A stretch of 64,000 nt of DNA from Erythroxylum novogranatense (GCA_029891385.1 CM057229.1:4279001-4343000); one strand, 5' to 3'; positions 21,018 through 34,242 are shown, numbered from the stretch's first letter. The notes: generated by a model not told the origin, from the sequence alone. A program made the numbers and translations.

Positions 21018-21437
21018 GTTTTAGCTACTAATTGTTTGTTGTATGTAAATGTCTTTAGAGACATTCTTGTAAAAATAGGTAATAACATTTTGTGGCAATT
21101 TTGTTTTGGTAGCTAATACTTTTTAGTGATAAACATTTTTTAATTTAAATTTTATTATAATTGTTAAAAAAAAATTTAATTTAATTTATTACAATTTTAA
21201 GACAATTTGAAATATAAATTAGTTACATTTTATAATTAATGTTGGTGGCATCTTATTTAAATAATAATAAATTGAAAAACATTAAAATGAAATGCATTTT
21301 ATTTAAAAATAATTACAGGTTAATTACAAAATTTGAACAAAATTTATAATCAAACTAAGACTCCTCATCGTCACTACTACTGATATAGTTTGAGCTAAGT
21401 AATTGTTCGACAATCTTTTTAAGCTTGTTCACTTCTT

Positions 21438-22560
21438 TTACTTACGATTTAACTTCTCTTTTGCACATTGTAACTTAGTATTTAGTAGATGGTTCTCCTC
21501 TTGAAACGTCGTGACATATGCTGGTCGTGACGTAGATGTACCAACAAGCTTAGGGCCATGCTTAAGATTTTTGATATATCCTGATCTTGTACTAAGGACA
21601 TTGTTGCAAATGTATTCGACATTGGGTTGATTCCTTTGAGACAATGATGTCTGCAACAACTCTTGCATCTTGTCTTACAATTTAAAGTACAAAATCGAGT
21701 TAATTAAAAATTATTACTTAGTATTACATAAAAAACTATAATATTAATTATTATATATATATATATATAATTACTTTGTGCCTCTTCAGACGTCCAGTCT
21801 TCACCTTCCTTGTAGTGTGTTAGCTTGTACAATGTGATCCTATCACACTCTTGTCCTTGGAGTTGAGTTTGACTCTATTATATGAATTTAAAAAATTAGA
21901 AGATAATAGAATTTATTGTATTAATAAATAGAATCATAAGTTGAAAATGTTACACTTACAAATTCTTGTAGAACAATAACAAATAATTAATTTAGAGCCG
22001 GTGTTATGAGAAGTCTTCATTTTTGCTCTGTTCACCTTAGCTTTCTCACACTTTTCCTAAATTAAGAGAAGTAGTCATGAAATGCATAAACAAAATTAAT
22101 GAAAGGAAATATGAAAAGAAATAAAACAAACGTGAACTTTCGCAGAGGCCCAATAATCACACATGACACTCCAATTTTCTGGAGTCACCAATTCCAGAAC
22201 ATGTCTCTTTGTCTCTTCATCGGAAGGAAAAACTGGTAATATTTATGAAGTCTATATCGATGATCCTTTGCCCTTTGTTTCAACAGTGAACTAACATAGC
22301 TTGAAACCTCAGGCTTATCAATATCAATGATATTGAGCTTCATCTGTGAAGAATACGTATAAGTTAACTTACTGTTTTTGTTAAGTAAAATTGTAATATA
22401 TATAATCAAATGAATTGAAACATTACCGAAACTTTGTCCAAAGCATTTTGGAGCAAGTTTTCTTCCTTCAACTGCCTAGTTTGTTAAAGGCAAGGCAATT
22501 CATTCCTCACAACGACACCCAACTCACTATACAATTTTTGTAAGGCTCCAAAATATACCC
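21438..22560 (-). pseudogene. Ptta/En/Spm transposase (Transposase_24 family), decayed
   Basis: Minus-strand blocks occur in family order: SELGVVVRNELPCL (about 22530), RAKDHRYRLHKYYQ (22290), ELVTPENWSVMCDYWASAK (22200), KAKVNRAKMKTSHNTGSK (22040), DRITLYKLTHYKEGEDW (21830) and VLSTRSGYIKNLKHGPK (21600). This is the plant transposase PF03004 signature as I know it. Blocks are separated by AT-rich gaps that look like introns, and at least one frameshift lies near 22225. The protein would be an accessory DNA-binding transposase of a CACTA element. It cannot be expressed intact as it stands. Confidence 0.65.
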
Positions 22561-23507
22561 TAGTTGAAATGTACATGTTTATGAAAGTACCTGTATGATA
22601 AGTGGTTCAAAATTGAGATAAGATTGAGAATGTCATATGAGTTGAATTTTTGTTTGATGAATTTTAGTTCGTGAATTGGAACTAATTCATTCCATTAGAG
22701 AATTGAGGTAATTAAATGTACATTTGGTCTAGGAAAAATTATCAAGTGACAAGTTAAGTTAGTACATGGAAATTAGAATGATTAAGACTAGGAATTAGTG
22801 ACATTTGGCTTATCTAATTCATTACCAAATGGCCTAATTAAATGGTGACATTTGGCAGTCACATAAGATGACGTGAAGATGACTTCATTGAAGGACACGT
22901 AGCATACCTTCAAGTGTGACATGTGGCCATAGAAAATCATGACACCTTGCAAAGAAAATGCTGATTCACTTAAGCTCATTTGGAATTTTTGCAGTCTCTC
23001 TCTATGCTTGTATTCTCTCCACCGAAACCCCTCCCATTTTATCTCAACTTCTGGAATTTTGTTGGAGTTTGGACTATCAACCTTTGGAAACTTGGTTTAG
23101 TTAGGTTTTTGATGTATTTGAAGTATAGCAAGGTAAAGGAACTATAAACTTGGTAAACATGTGTTGTTGAGTGTTTGAAATGGAACAACTGTATACTGAA
23201 TTAGGAATGAATTGAGGTTAGATACATGCTGGAAACTGGTTAGGAAGAGTAGCTCCACTATATAGGTATCAGTATTTTAGCCATATCTTTTCCCGTAGGT
23301 ATCTAAATTGGATGAATTTAAATTTAGATTAAACTAGAAACATATATCTATAACTTTCATGAAGAAATAAAATTTGATTTCTATCAGTAAGTGTGTCAAA
23401 TTTTGGTTTGAAGTTGAGTTTCTGGATTTTGTCATTGTTGAGGACAGTCCATAATATTTTAGGTATAACTCTCAAAATACTGAACCAAATTGTATAAAGT
23501 TGGTATC
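22561..23507. other. Unassigned sequence left of the Athila element
   Basis: No coding region is recognised. Text such as CTCCACCGAAACCCCTCCC and short repeated phrases resembles old gypsy LTR DNA, but no partner LTR is seen. The last five bases (gtatc, 23503-23507) should be the left target duplication of the Athila element. Confidence 0.4.
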
Positions 23508-26043
23508 TGTTAATGGACATTTTTATATTAATTTTTGATACATAATTCACTACATTATTTTCCATTTAATATTTAAATTCCACTAATTAAAAGTTATTTG
23601 TTTTAATTTTAGGCACATATTGGATTTGGACAATGAGGACAAAAAGTCACAAATTGGGAGCTCTTTACACCTACCAAATTAAGTTTGGCTTGGCATAAAA
23701 AAATTGTTAGAAGGCATGAAGTTAGTAGGCGGTGGAGGAGAGAAGATTTCAGAAGACTTTTGAATCTAGAGATTATTTGTGGTGGCATAGACAATGAAGG
23801 AAGAAAGCATATGAAGACAACAAATTTAGAGACTATAAAAGGATTTGTGTGCTGTGTGTGAGGCGTGGAGAAAACAAAAGAAAAACAACAAGAGATGGGC
23901 TGCGTTGGTGGTGAATAAGCTGGCAAAGGTGGACCAAATAATTGTCATGTCAAGACATAAGAGGAAAGGAAAGCAAGTGGGGGCTGCCTCACAAAAGAAA
24001 AACAACAAGAGATGGGCTGCGTTGGTGGTGAATAAGCTGGCAAAGGTGGACCAAATAATTGTCATGTCAAGACATAAGAGGAAAGGAAAGCAAGTGGGGG
24101 CTGGGGCATGCGTAAAGTTGTGGGATGTGTGGAAAGAAGAGGAAAAAACAAAGAACAAAAGGAAAAGGAGATCACGTTAGTAGTGGGGGGCTGGAGAATA
24201 ACGAGACGTGAACATTTTTTTTGCTGCTAGCTGGAAAACGAAAAGACGGAAGTTTTATTATTTTTTCTCATGGCAACACCAACAGCCCGGATTCACTGAA
24301 CACTCCAAAACTCACATTGCAGCTGGTATTGGTTGGAAAAACAAAATAATAACAGTGAAGAGTGAAGACAGCTAGTTGGAGAGCTCTTTGAAGAGTGAAG
24401 ACAGCTGATTGGAGAGCTCTTCCATCACTCACGTGAGAGACCACCACTCATATACACTTTGCACTCATAAACGTTGAGGCTGGTGGTTGAAATAAAAGGA
24501 ACGTGAGGCAAGCTTGAGCTAGGGAGGGAGAGGCATGATCTGGTGAGTTGAAGAAGAGCAACGTTACATGACCATTAAGGAGACTCTTCACTCACGTTGA
24601 TGAAGCAGATGGTGGACATGAAATGAAGCTGTTATGTTGAAGAAAACTTAAGTAGCTGGTTGTATAAAAAAGAAAACATGAGCTAGTGGAGACCAAAGGA
24701 GACGCTAGCAGCAGGAGAAGGAAAGCAACGCGGAAGCAAGTGACTGTGGAGTGAATCAACTGGGTGTCCTCAGACAACGAAGCTACTGGTGGTTTAAAGG
24801 AAAACAAGCAGGAGGTGGCTTTAATAGAGAGCTGAATGGGAGGAGCACGTTGCAGCTGTGGGACAAGAGACACCACCCATTGATTATCATCAAAACATTA
24901 CACACTTCAAGGCTTCACTCACTCACGTTAAAGACAAGTAGGAGGTGGCAGAAGCAAAAAGTTGGAGCTAGCTGTTTGTGAAAAGGGAGAGACGTTGAAG
25001 ACTCTTACATGCAGCAAGACACGTTGAACTAACAGCTGGTGGTATAACTTTGAGTTGCTGTTGGAGGGATGGACGTGAGTAGCTGTGGCAAGAGAAAACC
25101 AATTGAAGCAACTGGTGGAAAGGCTGAAAAACGACGTACACACAAAGAGAGGAAGACACGTAGTCTTTGGGTTTAAAGGATGCGAGCGATTCATGTAAAC
25201 AAGAGAAGGGGGTGTTTTAAATTTGTTTTCTTTATTTTTTTTCTTATTTATTTTAATTGTGTGAATTTAATCAATGCAAACATATATTATGACCATGATT
25301 TATGTTACATTGATAAACATGTGTGAGTAAATTTTTCTTTCCGGTTAAGGTTAAGATTGATATTGGATTTGGATAATTTTGTGGTATTGATTTTTGCTTG
25401 ATTAAATGCATATTTAGTCTTAAATTAGTTTGATCACCTAGATTAAGACCTTAGATGATTGAATGCCACAACCAATGGGATTTAATTTATCGAAAAATTA
25501 ATCAAGCGACATACTTGAGACTAAGTGTAGACCAACCTTAGGATCTTGTGTGAGGATACCTAGAATTAACGAACTTAATTTTAGACTTCTTGTATTTAAT
25601 GTCTTTTATTCCGAATTTTCTACGGAACAAGTAGTGACTCAGATTTAGAAGAGAAGGGAACACCATAAACATTGGGTTTGACTTGCTTAAGTGAAGGATA
25701 TCCTAAATCAATCCACAATTACAATTTTATTTGTGTCCAATCTAATTGAAATCTGATACCTTAACCGATTTTTGTCATTTGATTAAATCTAGTCATTTTA
25801 ATTCATACTTTGCATTTTTCATATTTTCTTAATTTGCTTACTTTATTTTATTTTATTTTCAAATCAATCAATTTTAGATCGTCTGAGTAATTTTTCATCG
25901 TTTAATTTAATTGTCTTACGTGTTGAAATTTTTTTCCTTGGATACGATATCCGGTTCTCACCGATTTATATTACTTGTCGACGGGGTGCGCTTGCCTCTA
26001 ATTGGTTTAAATAAAATTTAATTGTTTTGTTTAGACCGCAACA
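23508..26043 (+). repeat. Athila 5' LTR, 2536 bp
   Basis: Starts TGTTAATGGACATTT and ends GACCGCAACA. Over the first 76 bp it differs from the 3' LTR at two positions, suggesting a moderately old insertion; a full alignment was not possible. Confidence 0.85.
23877..24105. repeat. 117-bp tandem duplication inside the Athila 5' LTR
   Basis: Two near-identical units carrying AACAACAAGAGATGGGCTGC begin 117 bp apart (23884 and 24001). The same duplication with the same period is in the 3' LTR (50105 and 50222), so it predates integration. Confidence 0.9.
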
Positions 26044-26049
26044 AGTTTT

Positions 26050-26067
26050 TGGCGCCATTGCCAGGGA
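26050..26067 (+). other. Athila primer-binding site
   Basis: TGGCGCCATTGCCAGGGA six bases after the LTR end, matching the TGGCGCCGTTGCCGGGGA-type site typical of Athila and related gypsy elements. Confidence 0.8.
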
Positions 26068-29000
26068 GAAAATTTCTTATTATGAGTCATTAGATTAGAC
26101 GGTGTTAATTGTCTCAGATTTAATTTTTGTTTCGTTGTTTATTTGCATTTTTTGTTGTTGTTTGCTTGACTACTTTACATCGGTGTGTTTTATTTATTTA
26201 TTTATTTTTTGTGTGTTATTATTATTATTATTATTTTATTCTTAGCTTTGTTATTATTATTTATTTATTTATTCCATTTTGTTTATGCTCACTCATGGTC
26301 AAAAGCCCGAGAATTTGCTATTAGATACTAAAATTGAAAAAACTGCTCGCAAGTTGCGTAAGGAAACCAGATTGGCTCATAGTAGTACTTCAACAGAAAG
26401 GACTAGAGAAGAGCAGTTTTCAGATATGGAACAACATGAGGAGAGGTTGATGCCACATACTGAAGAGAGAAGGGAGTTGACTATGATGGATTTGACAATG
26501 GGGCACAACAATAGACCCATGCCTCCCATTATAAGGCCGACGATCACAGCTGCGAGTTTTGAGATTCCTCACAGCATTACATCCATGGTGAGGACATCTC
26601 AATTTGGAGGATTGCCTTTGGAGGATCCGAACACCCATTTGGAGACATTTTTAGATATTTGTGATTTATTCAAGCAAAATGGAGTATCGGAAGACGCAGT
26701 AAGATTAAGGTTATTCCCATTTTTTCTAAGGGATAAGGCCAGAGCATGGTTGGCTAGTTTGCAGTCGGGATCTATAACTACATGGGATGAGATGATGAGG
26801 TTATTTTTGGCAAAATTTTTCCCTCCTGCCAAGGTTGCAAAGATGAAGAATGAGATCACTTCCTTCACTCAGTATGAAAATGAAAGTTTATATGAAGCGT
26901 GGGAGCGATTTCGGGATATGTTGACGCAGTGTCCTAGTCATGGGTTCTCTACATGGCAGCAGGTCAATACTTTTATACAGGAATGATGTTGGGACCCGAT
27001 CCGGGAACCGGATCCCAACCGAATAAACGTAACAAAAAGAACGAATGACGAAATCAATAGAAACGGAAGCGAAAGGAGACAGAAATTTCGGATCGAAATT
27101 GCGAAATGCGGAAGCGAACAAATCCGAAAGTAGCGAAGCGGAAGCAAATGCAAGCTGAAGCAAATACTAATCGAATCAAACGAACAGATTCAATCGAATA
27201 TAGCGAAGCGAAATAATCGAATACGAATCACAAAGAGGCAAAACGAATAAGCGAAAGCGGGATCGAATCGAATGTAAATCGAATTCGGATAGAAAACAAA
27301 GTAAGCAAACAAATCAATGTAAACTGAAACACTTTCTGACATCCGAGCATAAGCAAAGAACAGGAAACAGAATCGCGTTGGGGATTCTAAGACGTTCCAA
27401 AATCCGTTATGAATTTTTCTTTTCTTTTCTTTTCTTATTCTCATTTCTTTTCTCGTTACTCAAACATATACCAATCATCTTAAATCGATACAGTCGTACA
27501 GAATCTGATATAAATCCATACCAATCTCAAATTTCTCAAACTCTTAGATACACTTATACATATCCAAAAGCTCACTTTTATCCAAAGTTTTACTAAAATT
27601 TCGCAAAGATAACGATCGCCTTTATCCTAACCCAAACCTGCAAAGTGTTCAAAACAACACTTCTAAAATTTCCAAATCAATTACACAAACATCAGAATCC
27701 ACCGGACCCTCCGTCCGGGATCTCAGCAGATAACCACAAACCTAATTCTAAAACAATCTCATACTTGTCATTCAATCTACTATTTTCATAATTCAAACTT
27801 ATTCCTTAATCAAACACAAATATATATGCCCAAGCTATTCATGATTTCATATACAAATTTCTCAATCATTCCCGATACTCAACTTTATACACAAATACAC
27901 TTTCTTTCAAATCTATCTTAAACCATAAACATTTCCATACTCAAATTTCAGATTACTCAAAACTAACTCATGCAAATTTCAAAAGCACAAAACCGTTGAA
28001 TCGATGTCTTCACATTCTTTCATCCGATCTCCGTCAAACACGGAGATGGGGATGAAAGGGGGTGAGCTCGAAAGCTCGTGGATAACACATTTATAAACTG
28101 ATAAATAAGCCGAAATCATTTTTAATACTCTTTTTGCCAAAAAGGGCGAATTTTTTTCAAACTTTATAATTTTTCAAACAATTTCCTCAAACCCATTTTT
28201 TTTTCATATTTTCAAACTTTTCATAATAATCTCACTTTTCTCATTTTTCAAAACTTCTTGAATTTTTCATAAATATGAATGCGAACACATAAACAAATCA
28301 AAACATATAACACATCGAATGGTCCAGCTCGGTCCAAGCAGAGCGATTGCACATTCTCAAGATAAGCGGTCCTGCATTCGTGAGCGAGCGCATTACACTT
28401 TCTCGCATAGCGGTCCAGTGTAGCCGTGAAGGAGTCCGAAATCGGAGCTCCGTGCCACTAACGGGCAGCCGGGAGAAGGCTTAACAAGTAGAGACAGCGC
28501 TGACTCACCAAAGGACCTAACCGACCCACATAACACATAATCGAAACGAGATTTCAGAATGCCCGAAGGCACTTTTCAAATTCTTGATTTTCCACACATT
28601 CACATAATGCATACAATTCGATCAATTCATCATTCAAATACTAATTTCAAAATCAAATCATTCAATCAAGTGTGCATAATTCAATAATGCATTTATGACA
28701 ATTGAATTTAAACTTGTACCAATTTCTCGGAAATCATTCGGAAATCATATTTTCCAACTTTAAATCAATTCTTATTTTCAAACATTTCCAATAATCTATC
28801 AAGCATACAAAATTTTGCTTTCTTTCATTTTCAAAAATTCATATTAAGCTTACAGATCAAATTATAAATATGCTACCCACCTCGAAATGACGCTAGAAGC
28901 TTATCCCGAGCTTCAATTTGACTTTTGCTTTTCTCTCTCTTCCAATTTAACAAAACCTAAACCATAATCATCCAAATTCACATCATAAATAACATAATCT

Positions 29001-30529
29001 TCAAAATTAACTTAGGAATTCACCAATTCCATATAAATTCAAGCTATTTAAATTTCCAATTTTGAAAATCCCCAATTTTCAAAATTGGCCTAAACCAATA
29101 CACCCAAATTCAATCTCATAAAATATAATTTCTTCAAAATTAATCTCACAATTCATCAATTCACATTAATTCCAAACTATTTAAATCCTCAATTTCAAAA
29201 ATTCCCAAATCTTAAAATTGGCCTAAACCAATTTATCCAAATTCAATACCATAAAATACAAATTCTTCGAAATTGATTTCATATATCATCAACCCATATC
29301 ATTATCAATAATTTTACACCAAAAATATCACAAAATCCTTCATCATAAAATTAAGCCTAAACCTAAATCAATTTTCCATCCAAAATTAAACCCAGCCTAA
29401 AGCATATATTTCAAAATTAACGTCATAAATCATAAACCCATCTTATATGCCATAATTCTAAACCGAAAATTAATCAAAATCTCAAAGTAGAAAATTTCTC
29501 TTACCTCTTTCTCTTCCAAATTCAATTTTTTGGTTCCTTAGGAAGCTCTTATGCTCCTCTACCTTTTCTCTCTTGGAACCATCCCAAAATCCTTAAGAAA
29601 ACAAATAGAAAATCAAAATAACTTTCTCTCATCTTTTCTCCATATGAAACTTCCACTCTCTTCTTATTTCTTCTTCTTTCTCTTCTTCTGTAATTTTCCA
29701 GACCATTCATCGCTTTTAATAGCTCAAACGACAATCATTAATGAGTTTCATTAATTGATGGTCAAATGACCATTTTGCCTCCATTCAAAACTTAAAATTA
29801 CACTTACTTGCGGTTTGATTCGCACTATCGATTTGAAGGAATTTGTCAAAACTTCATTCTCGAAATGTTCCTCTCACTCATCTGAATCCAACGCCACTGA
29901 CCGCGCCAATTCGAGTACCACATCAAAAGTTATGCGAAGCAAGGCGGAAATATCCATATTCTAACACATTTTCTATGTACGATTATTTCCGTCCAAAATT
30001 TCACATTCTTAATCCCGGAATTGAAACTCGATGTCTTCATCAAAATTGTAGCCTTATGTCTCTAGTTTAATTCAAAACAAGAAATCGCCTCATTTCGATT
30101 CCCAGATCAAAAATTATGCTTAAATTACTCACAGGTGTTCCCAATCCAAAAATTAAACCCTAATCCGAACTTAAATTCAAAAATTAAAAGTTCTAAGGGC
30201 AAAATTGACATTTCATGTCTTCATATGATTTGTAGCCCCTTGTCTTATCTTTATTTCGCCTCAAGAATCGTTTCAATCGGATCTCTACAGATCCCGAATT
30301 TCACAAAACACTGAATCATGCTCGGAAAATTTCCCGACTCACTTTGATTAAATTAATCACTATTAATTTAATCTCAAAAGTTCACCAATTTCTTATAAAA
30401 TGAAATTCATTGTCTTAGGAATCCAACGCAAAAAGAATCAACTCAATCGGATGTCGGACGGAAAAGATATAGGCAAAATAGTGAGCAAAGGTCGGATTAA
30501 AACAAAGAAATCAAAATTTAAAAAAAGCA

Positions 30530-30676
30530 GGCGGAGACGCCTAACTCATGAGGCGAGACGCCGCTCGCTAGGCGAGGCGTCGCCTAGCGAGGGCGACAGC
30601 TTCATGAGCGAGCCTTGCCTCGCGAGGCGAAGAACGCCCGCCTCGCTAGGGCGAGGCGTCGCCCTAGCGAGGGCGC
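30530..30676. repeat. GC-rich inverted and direct repeat cluster in the solo LTR
   Basis: Repeated GCGAGGCGTCGCCTAGCGAG and CTAGGGCGAGGCGTCGCC blocks, several of them mutually inverted, make a strongly foldable CpG-rich patch in otherwise AT-rich LTR. Confidence 0.8.
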
Positions 30677-30719
30677 TAAAACTTTTCTCTATTTTTTTTT
30701 TCCTCTAAACTCCCAAAAT

Positions 30720-31260
30720 TCATAACTTTTAAACCCGAACTCCGATTTTGACAAACTTAGTCTCTATAGAAAACTTGAGAGAAGCTCTAAATCTTCCAAG
30801 AAGAACATAAAACTCAATTCAACTCCTACGGGAGTCCATTTTCCGGTCAAAGATACTATCCTCTATACAAACTTGTAAAAATCATAACTTAATTTTCCGA
30901 GATCGAAAAATTGCATACTTTATATCGAAAAAAAGATCAAATCAAATGCTTCCATTTTCATGAAGAACATCAAAGCTCAAATAACCTCTAACTAGGTTAA
31001 TTCCTCAGTCAAAGATTCAATCATAATAAAAGTCAACCCCGATCAAACATAAACTTTGACTGATCATAACTTTCACTCCCGATATCGAAAAATTACAAAC
31101 TTTATGTCCACAAAAAGCTCTCAACATAATCTACAAGTTTCATGTAGATCATTTTCTCAAATTTTGCCTCAATCAAAGTCAACCTTCAAAGGCCGTAAAG
31201 TCAACTATTACACAATTTTCATATTTTCATACTTCTCTCTTTATTTCATGATCTTCAACT
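30720..31260. repeat. Degenerate module array in the solo LTR
   Basis: At least three units of about 130-180 bp contain CATAACTT, then AAAAATTA/GCAAACTTTAT, then a TCATGAAGAACAT/TCATGTAGATC block. Comparable units occur at 62690-63640 in the terminal LTR. Confidence 0.55.
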
Positions 31261-33170
31261 TAATTTCAATCAACTCATCCACTTGATCATAGTCAAATTG
31301 TCACTCAAGGTTCGGGGTCCAACAAATGAACCCATCGACCAGGAGTACCATCGATGCTGCAGCAGGAGGTAGTTTAATGAGGAAAACACCTGATCAAGCT
31401 TACAAGTTGATTGATGAGATGGCTACTAGCATTTTTCAATATCATACAGAAAGGCATCCTAGACGACCTACAGGAGCTCGTGTAGTCGACAATACAGTGG
31501 CTTTATCTGCTCAGATGGATGTTTTGACGAAAAAATTGGATAATTTGATGCACAGTGTGAGAGGAGGAGTTAGCTCTTCATTAAGGAGTTGTGTTGTTTG
31601 TGAACATTGTGGTGAAGATTCCCATGCATCTTCTGAGTGTCAAGTCGGGAATCCTTTTTCTCAAGAAACAGAAGAGGCCCATTTTGTGGGCAATTATAAC
31701 AGACAGCGATTGGACCCATATTCTAATACCTACAACCCAGGATGGAGGAATCATCTAAATTTCTCTTGGCGGAATGATCAGGTGGCACAACCACAATCAT
31801 CCAATGTTCAGAGACAACCACCTCTACCTCCAGGTTTCAAGGCTCCTAATCCTGCACCACCAGAGAAATCTAATCTCGAAGACCTACTGTGAAAGTACAT
31901 TTCCACTACTGAGGTCAGGATGCATAACCATGAATCTTCTATCAGACATTTGGAGAATCATATGAGCCAGATTGCAACTTTGTTAAAGGAAAGACCTTCG
32001 GGTTCATTGCCTAGCACTACTAAGGCCAACCCGAGAGAACATGCAAAGGCAATTTTATTGAGAAGTGGCAGACAACTTGAAGAAGTTAAGAAGAAGCAGA
32101 AGGATAAAGAAGTGGAAAAGAGTGAAGAAGATGAGAGTCGGGAAAGTGAAAAGGAGGCCACAGAAGCACCGGCTGAAAAGGAGGACCATCCAAGGTTATT
32201 TGCTGATCCCATCATAAATCCAGTAAGACCTCGGATTCCTTATCCTCAAAGATTGAAAGGTACGCAATTAGATAAGCAATTTGGTCGTTTTCTTAAGATA
32301 TTTAAAAAATTGCATATAAACATTCCTTTTGTTGAGGCCATAGCGCAGATGCCTTCTTATGCTAAGTTTTTGAAAGAAATTTTGTCTAATAAGAGGAGGC
32401 TTGAGGAGTATGCCACAGTGAAGTTGAATGAGGAGTGTTCAACCATATTGTCAAGAAAGCTACCACCGAAGCTTAAGGATCCAGGGAGTTTTACTATTCC
32501 TTGTATTATTGGTGATTTAAATATAGATAAGGCTTTAATGGATTTGGGTGCAAGCATTAATTTAATGCCTCTTTCTGTTTTCAGGAAATTAGGATTGGCG
32601 GAGCCCAAACCCACAACTATTTCACTTCAGCTGGCAGATAAGTCAATCACCTGTCCGAGGGGAATCATTGAGGATGTATTGGTAAAGGTCGAGAAGTTCA
32701 TCTTCCTGGTGGATTTCTTAGTTCTTGACATGGAGGAAGATATAGACATCCCCATCATTCTTGGGAGACCTTTCATGGCCACTGCACGGACCATCATCAA
32801 TGTGCAACGTGGAAAACTCATCTTAAGACTTCAAGATGAAGAACTAGTGTTTGATGTGTTTAATGATATGAAGCATCCTTCTACTCTTGACTCTTTCCAT
32901 TTTATTGATATTTATTCTTCTGATGCTAAAGATTCTTCTACTAATTGTGCAGATTTGTTGGAAGGAAAAACGCAAGGAATGATCAAAGAGCTAGGGAAAG
33001 AATTGCAAGAAAAGTTGGAGAATATTGTAGTTGAGTTGGAGCAGGCATATTGGACACATTATAGAGCATACGAGCTTCTCGAACGTGCGGCCAAGCTAGT
33101 TCCGAAGCCTTCAATTGAAGATCCCCCTTATAAGGAGCGATTGTCTCTTCATGACACTTTGCCTCCTTGA

Positions 33171-34242
33171 TCGCAGTTCATGGCTTTCAGTAGGACTATA
33201 ATTTTCTTTCTTTTATTTTCTCATTGTTTCCTTTGCGTTTCTTTTTAGTTTAATGCATTTCTTCGAGTTGTTTTGAGTTTTCTTCAGGTTTGCGTGGTTG
33301 GTGACAAAAAAAAGTAAAAAAAAACTTGGCTGATTGTTTTTCAGGGAAGTTTCTTCTTTCTCTTTCCCCTCTTTGTGTTTTATTGTTGACTACTTGAACA
33401 TTGGGGACAATGTTCATATGAAGTGTGGGGGATTGAGTTTATGTGTGTGTTGATAATATTGATGTTGATGTTGAGAGATACACAATTGAATGGTTGCGAC
33501 TCTTCTGGTAACTAACTTGGGTCCCAGTTGTGATGAATTTGACCATACGATTCTGTCAAATTAGTTGGATGAAAAATTGAGTTGTTTGTATGAACTTGGA
33601 ATAAGCAGCTTGAGAAGATAGTGAACCATGTGGATTAATTAAAGTAGTTAATTGCATAAACTTAGTCAATAACTGATGCTGAGTGATGAGACAATGTATG
33701 AAATTTTGAAGAATTTTCATTTAAACTTATGTGAGATCTTGAGTCATACGACCGGATCTTATAGTCATTTATTTTCTTTATCGTATGTGATGCTTCCATA
33801 TGTGGATTACCTTCAGAACTTGCTCTGAACCTATTTGATACTGCTAGTTACATGCTTTATGGACATGATAAAGGCCTTCTTTGTTTTTAAACCTTTAGCT
33901 TAAATAACCCACCAAATCATTTTTCCCTTGTTACCCCCTTTTGAGCCTTTAACCTTTTTGCTTTCTTATTAATCGCATTGCAATTAAAACCTCAAACCTT
34001 TTAGCCTTACCATTTCACAAGTTGAATGAAGTACTAAGTATTTGATGTCTTTGATTTAGGGACTTTTGTTTTATACGCTTTTTTGAGATGTTTTCAAGGT
34101 ACATCTACTCAGTTGTTGTTGATTTTTACTACTATTATCTTTTTTATGTTTTAAAAAAAAGAAAAAAAGAAAAAAAAAGAAAAAAGAAAAAAAAAGATCA
34201 AAATAGTAGCGTTTGATAGTGATGAGTAGCTGTAGTCCCGAA
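33171..34242 (+). other. Athila region after protease, first part
   Basis: Non-coding. At 33408-33432 there is an ACATTGGGGACAATG block followed by AAGTGTGGGGGATTG, a motif usually seen close to Athila/Tat 3' ends. A long A/G tract lies at 34152-34197. The final bases ccgaa (34238-34242) are a target duplication. Confidence 0.6.

Larger units (their letters stand above)
20203..22560 (-). mobile_element. Degenerate CACTA-like element, right end not found
   Basis: The left edge reads CACTATAAAAG, a CACTA-type terminus, followed by GCGACGAATTC/AACGTCGC subterminal motifs to about 20340. Inside is a broken Ptta/En/Spm-type transposase gene. I could not locate the matching right inverted repeat; the end given is where transposase similarity stops. 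Confidence 0.5.
26987..31324 (-). mobile_element. Solo LTR of a Del/Tekay-like gypsy element, 4338 bp
   Basis: Ends are TGTTGGGACC and GGTCCAACA, bounded by the 5-bp duplication aatga (26982-26986, 31325-31329). No internal region, primer site or second LTR copy is present, so a solo LTR left by LTR-LTR recombination is the simplest reading. Blocks near 30400-31250 resemble parts of the LTR at 61222-64000, e.g. CAATCGGATGTCGGACGGAA versus CAATCGGACGTTGGACGGAA. The lineage name is inferred from LTR length and these motifs; orientation is tentative. Confidence 0.7.
26279..33170 (+). pseudogene. Athila gag-protease, split by a solo LTR
   Basis: Gag begins around 26285 with MLTHGQKPEN and includes the core LETFLDICDLFKQNGVSEDA, KARAWLASLQSGSITTWDEM and YEAWERFRDMLTQCPSHGF. 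The reading stops at 26985 where a 4.3-kb LTR is inserted. It resumes at 31326 (MNPSTRSTIDAAAGG), with a zinc-knuckle-like CEHCGEDSHASSEC, and then the aspartic protease region with DLGASINLMPLS (about 32540) and IILGRPFMATA (32755). One T appears lost before the insertion and a TGA lies at 31890, so it is broken even without the insertion. It ends at 33170 with no RT or integrase. Family usage suggests gag packages RNA and protease matures it. Confidence 0.85.

Noticed and set aside
23609..24180. ORFs on both strands with repeated NKLAKVDQIIVMSRHKRKGK-type peptides
   Set aside because: They lie in the LTR and reflect the 117-bp tandem duplication; the same peptides recur in the other LTR.
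24592..25194. Leu/Ser-rich minus ORFs in the LTR, present again at 50814-51381
   Set aside because: Conserved only because the LTRs are conserved; no start or domain support.
26127..26324. Hydrophobic Tyr/Phe-rich small ORF
   Set aside because: Encoded by a TTATTATTATT tract in the Athila leader.
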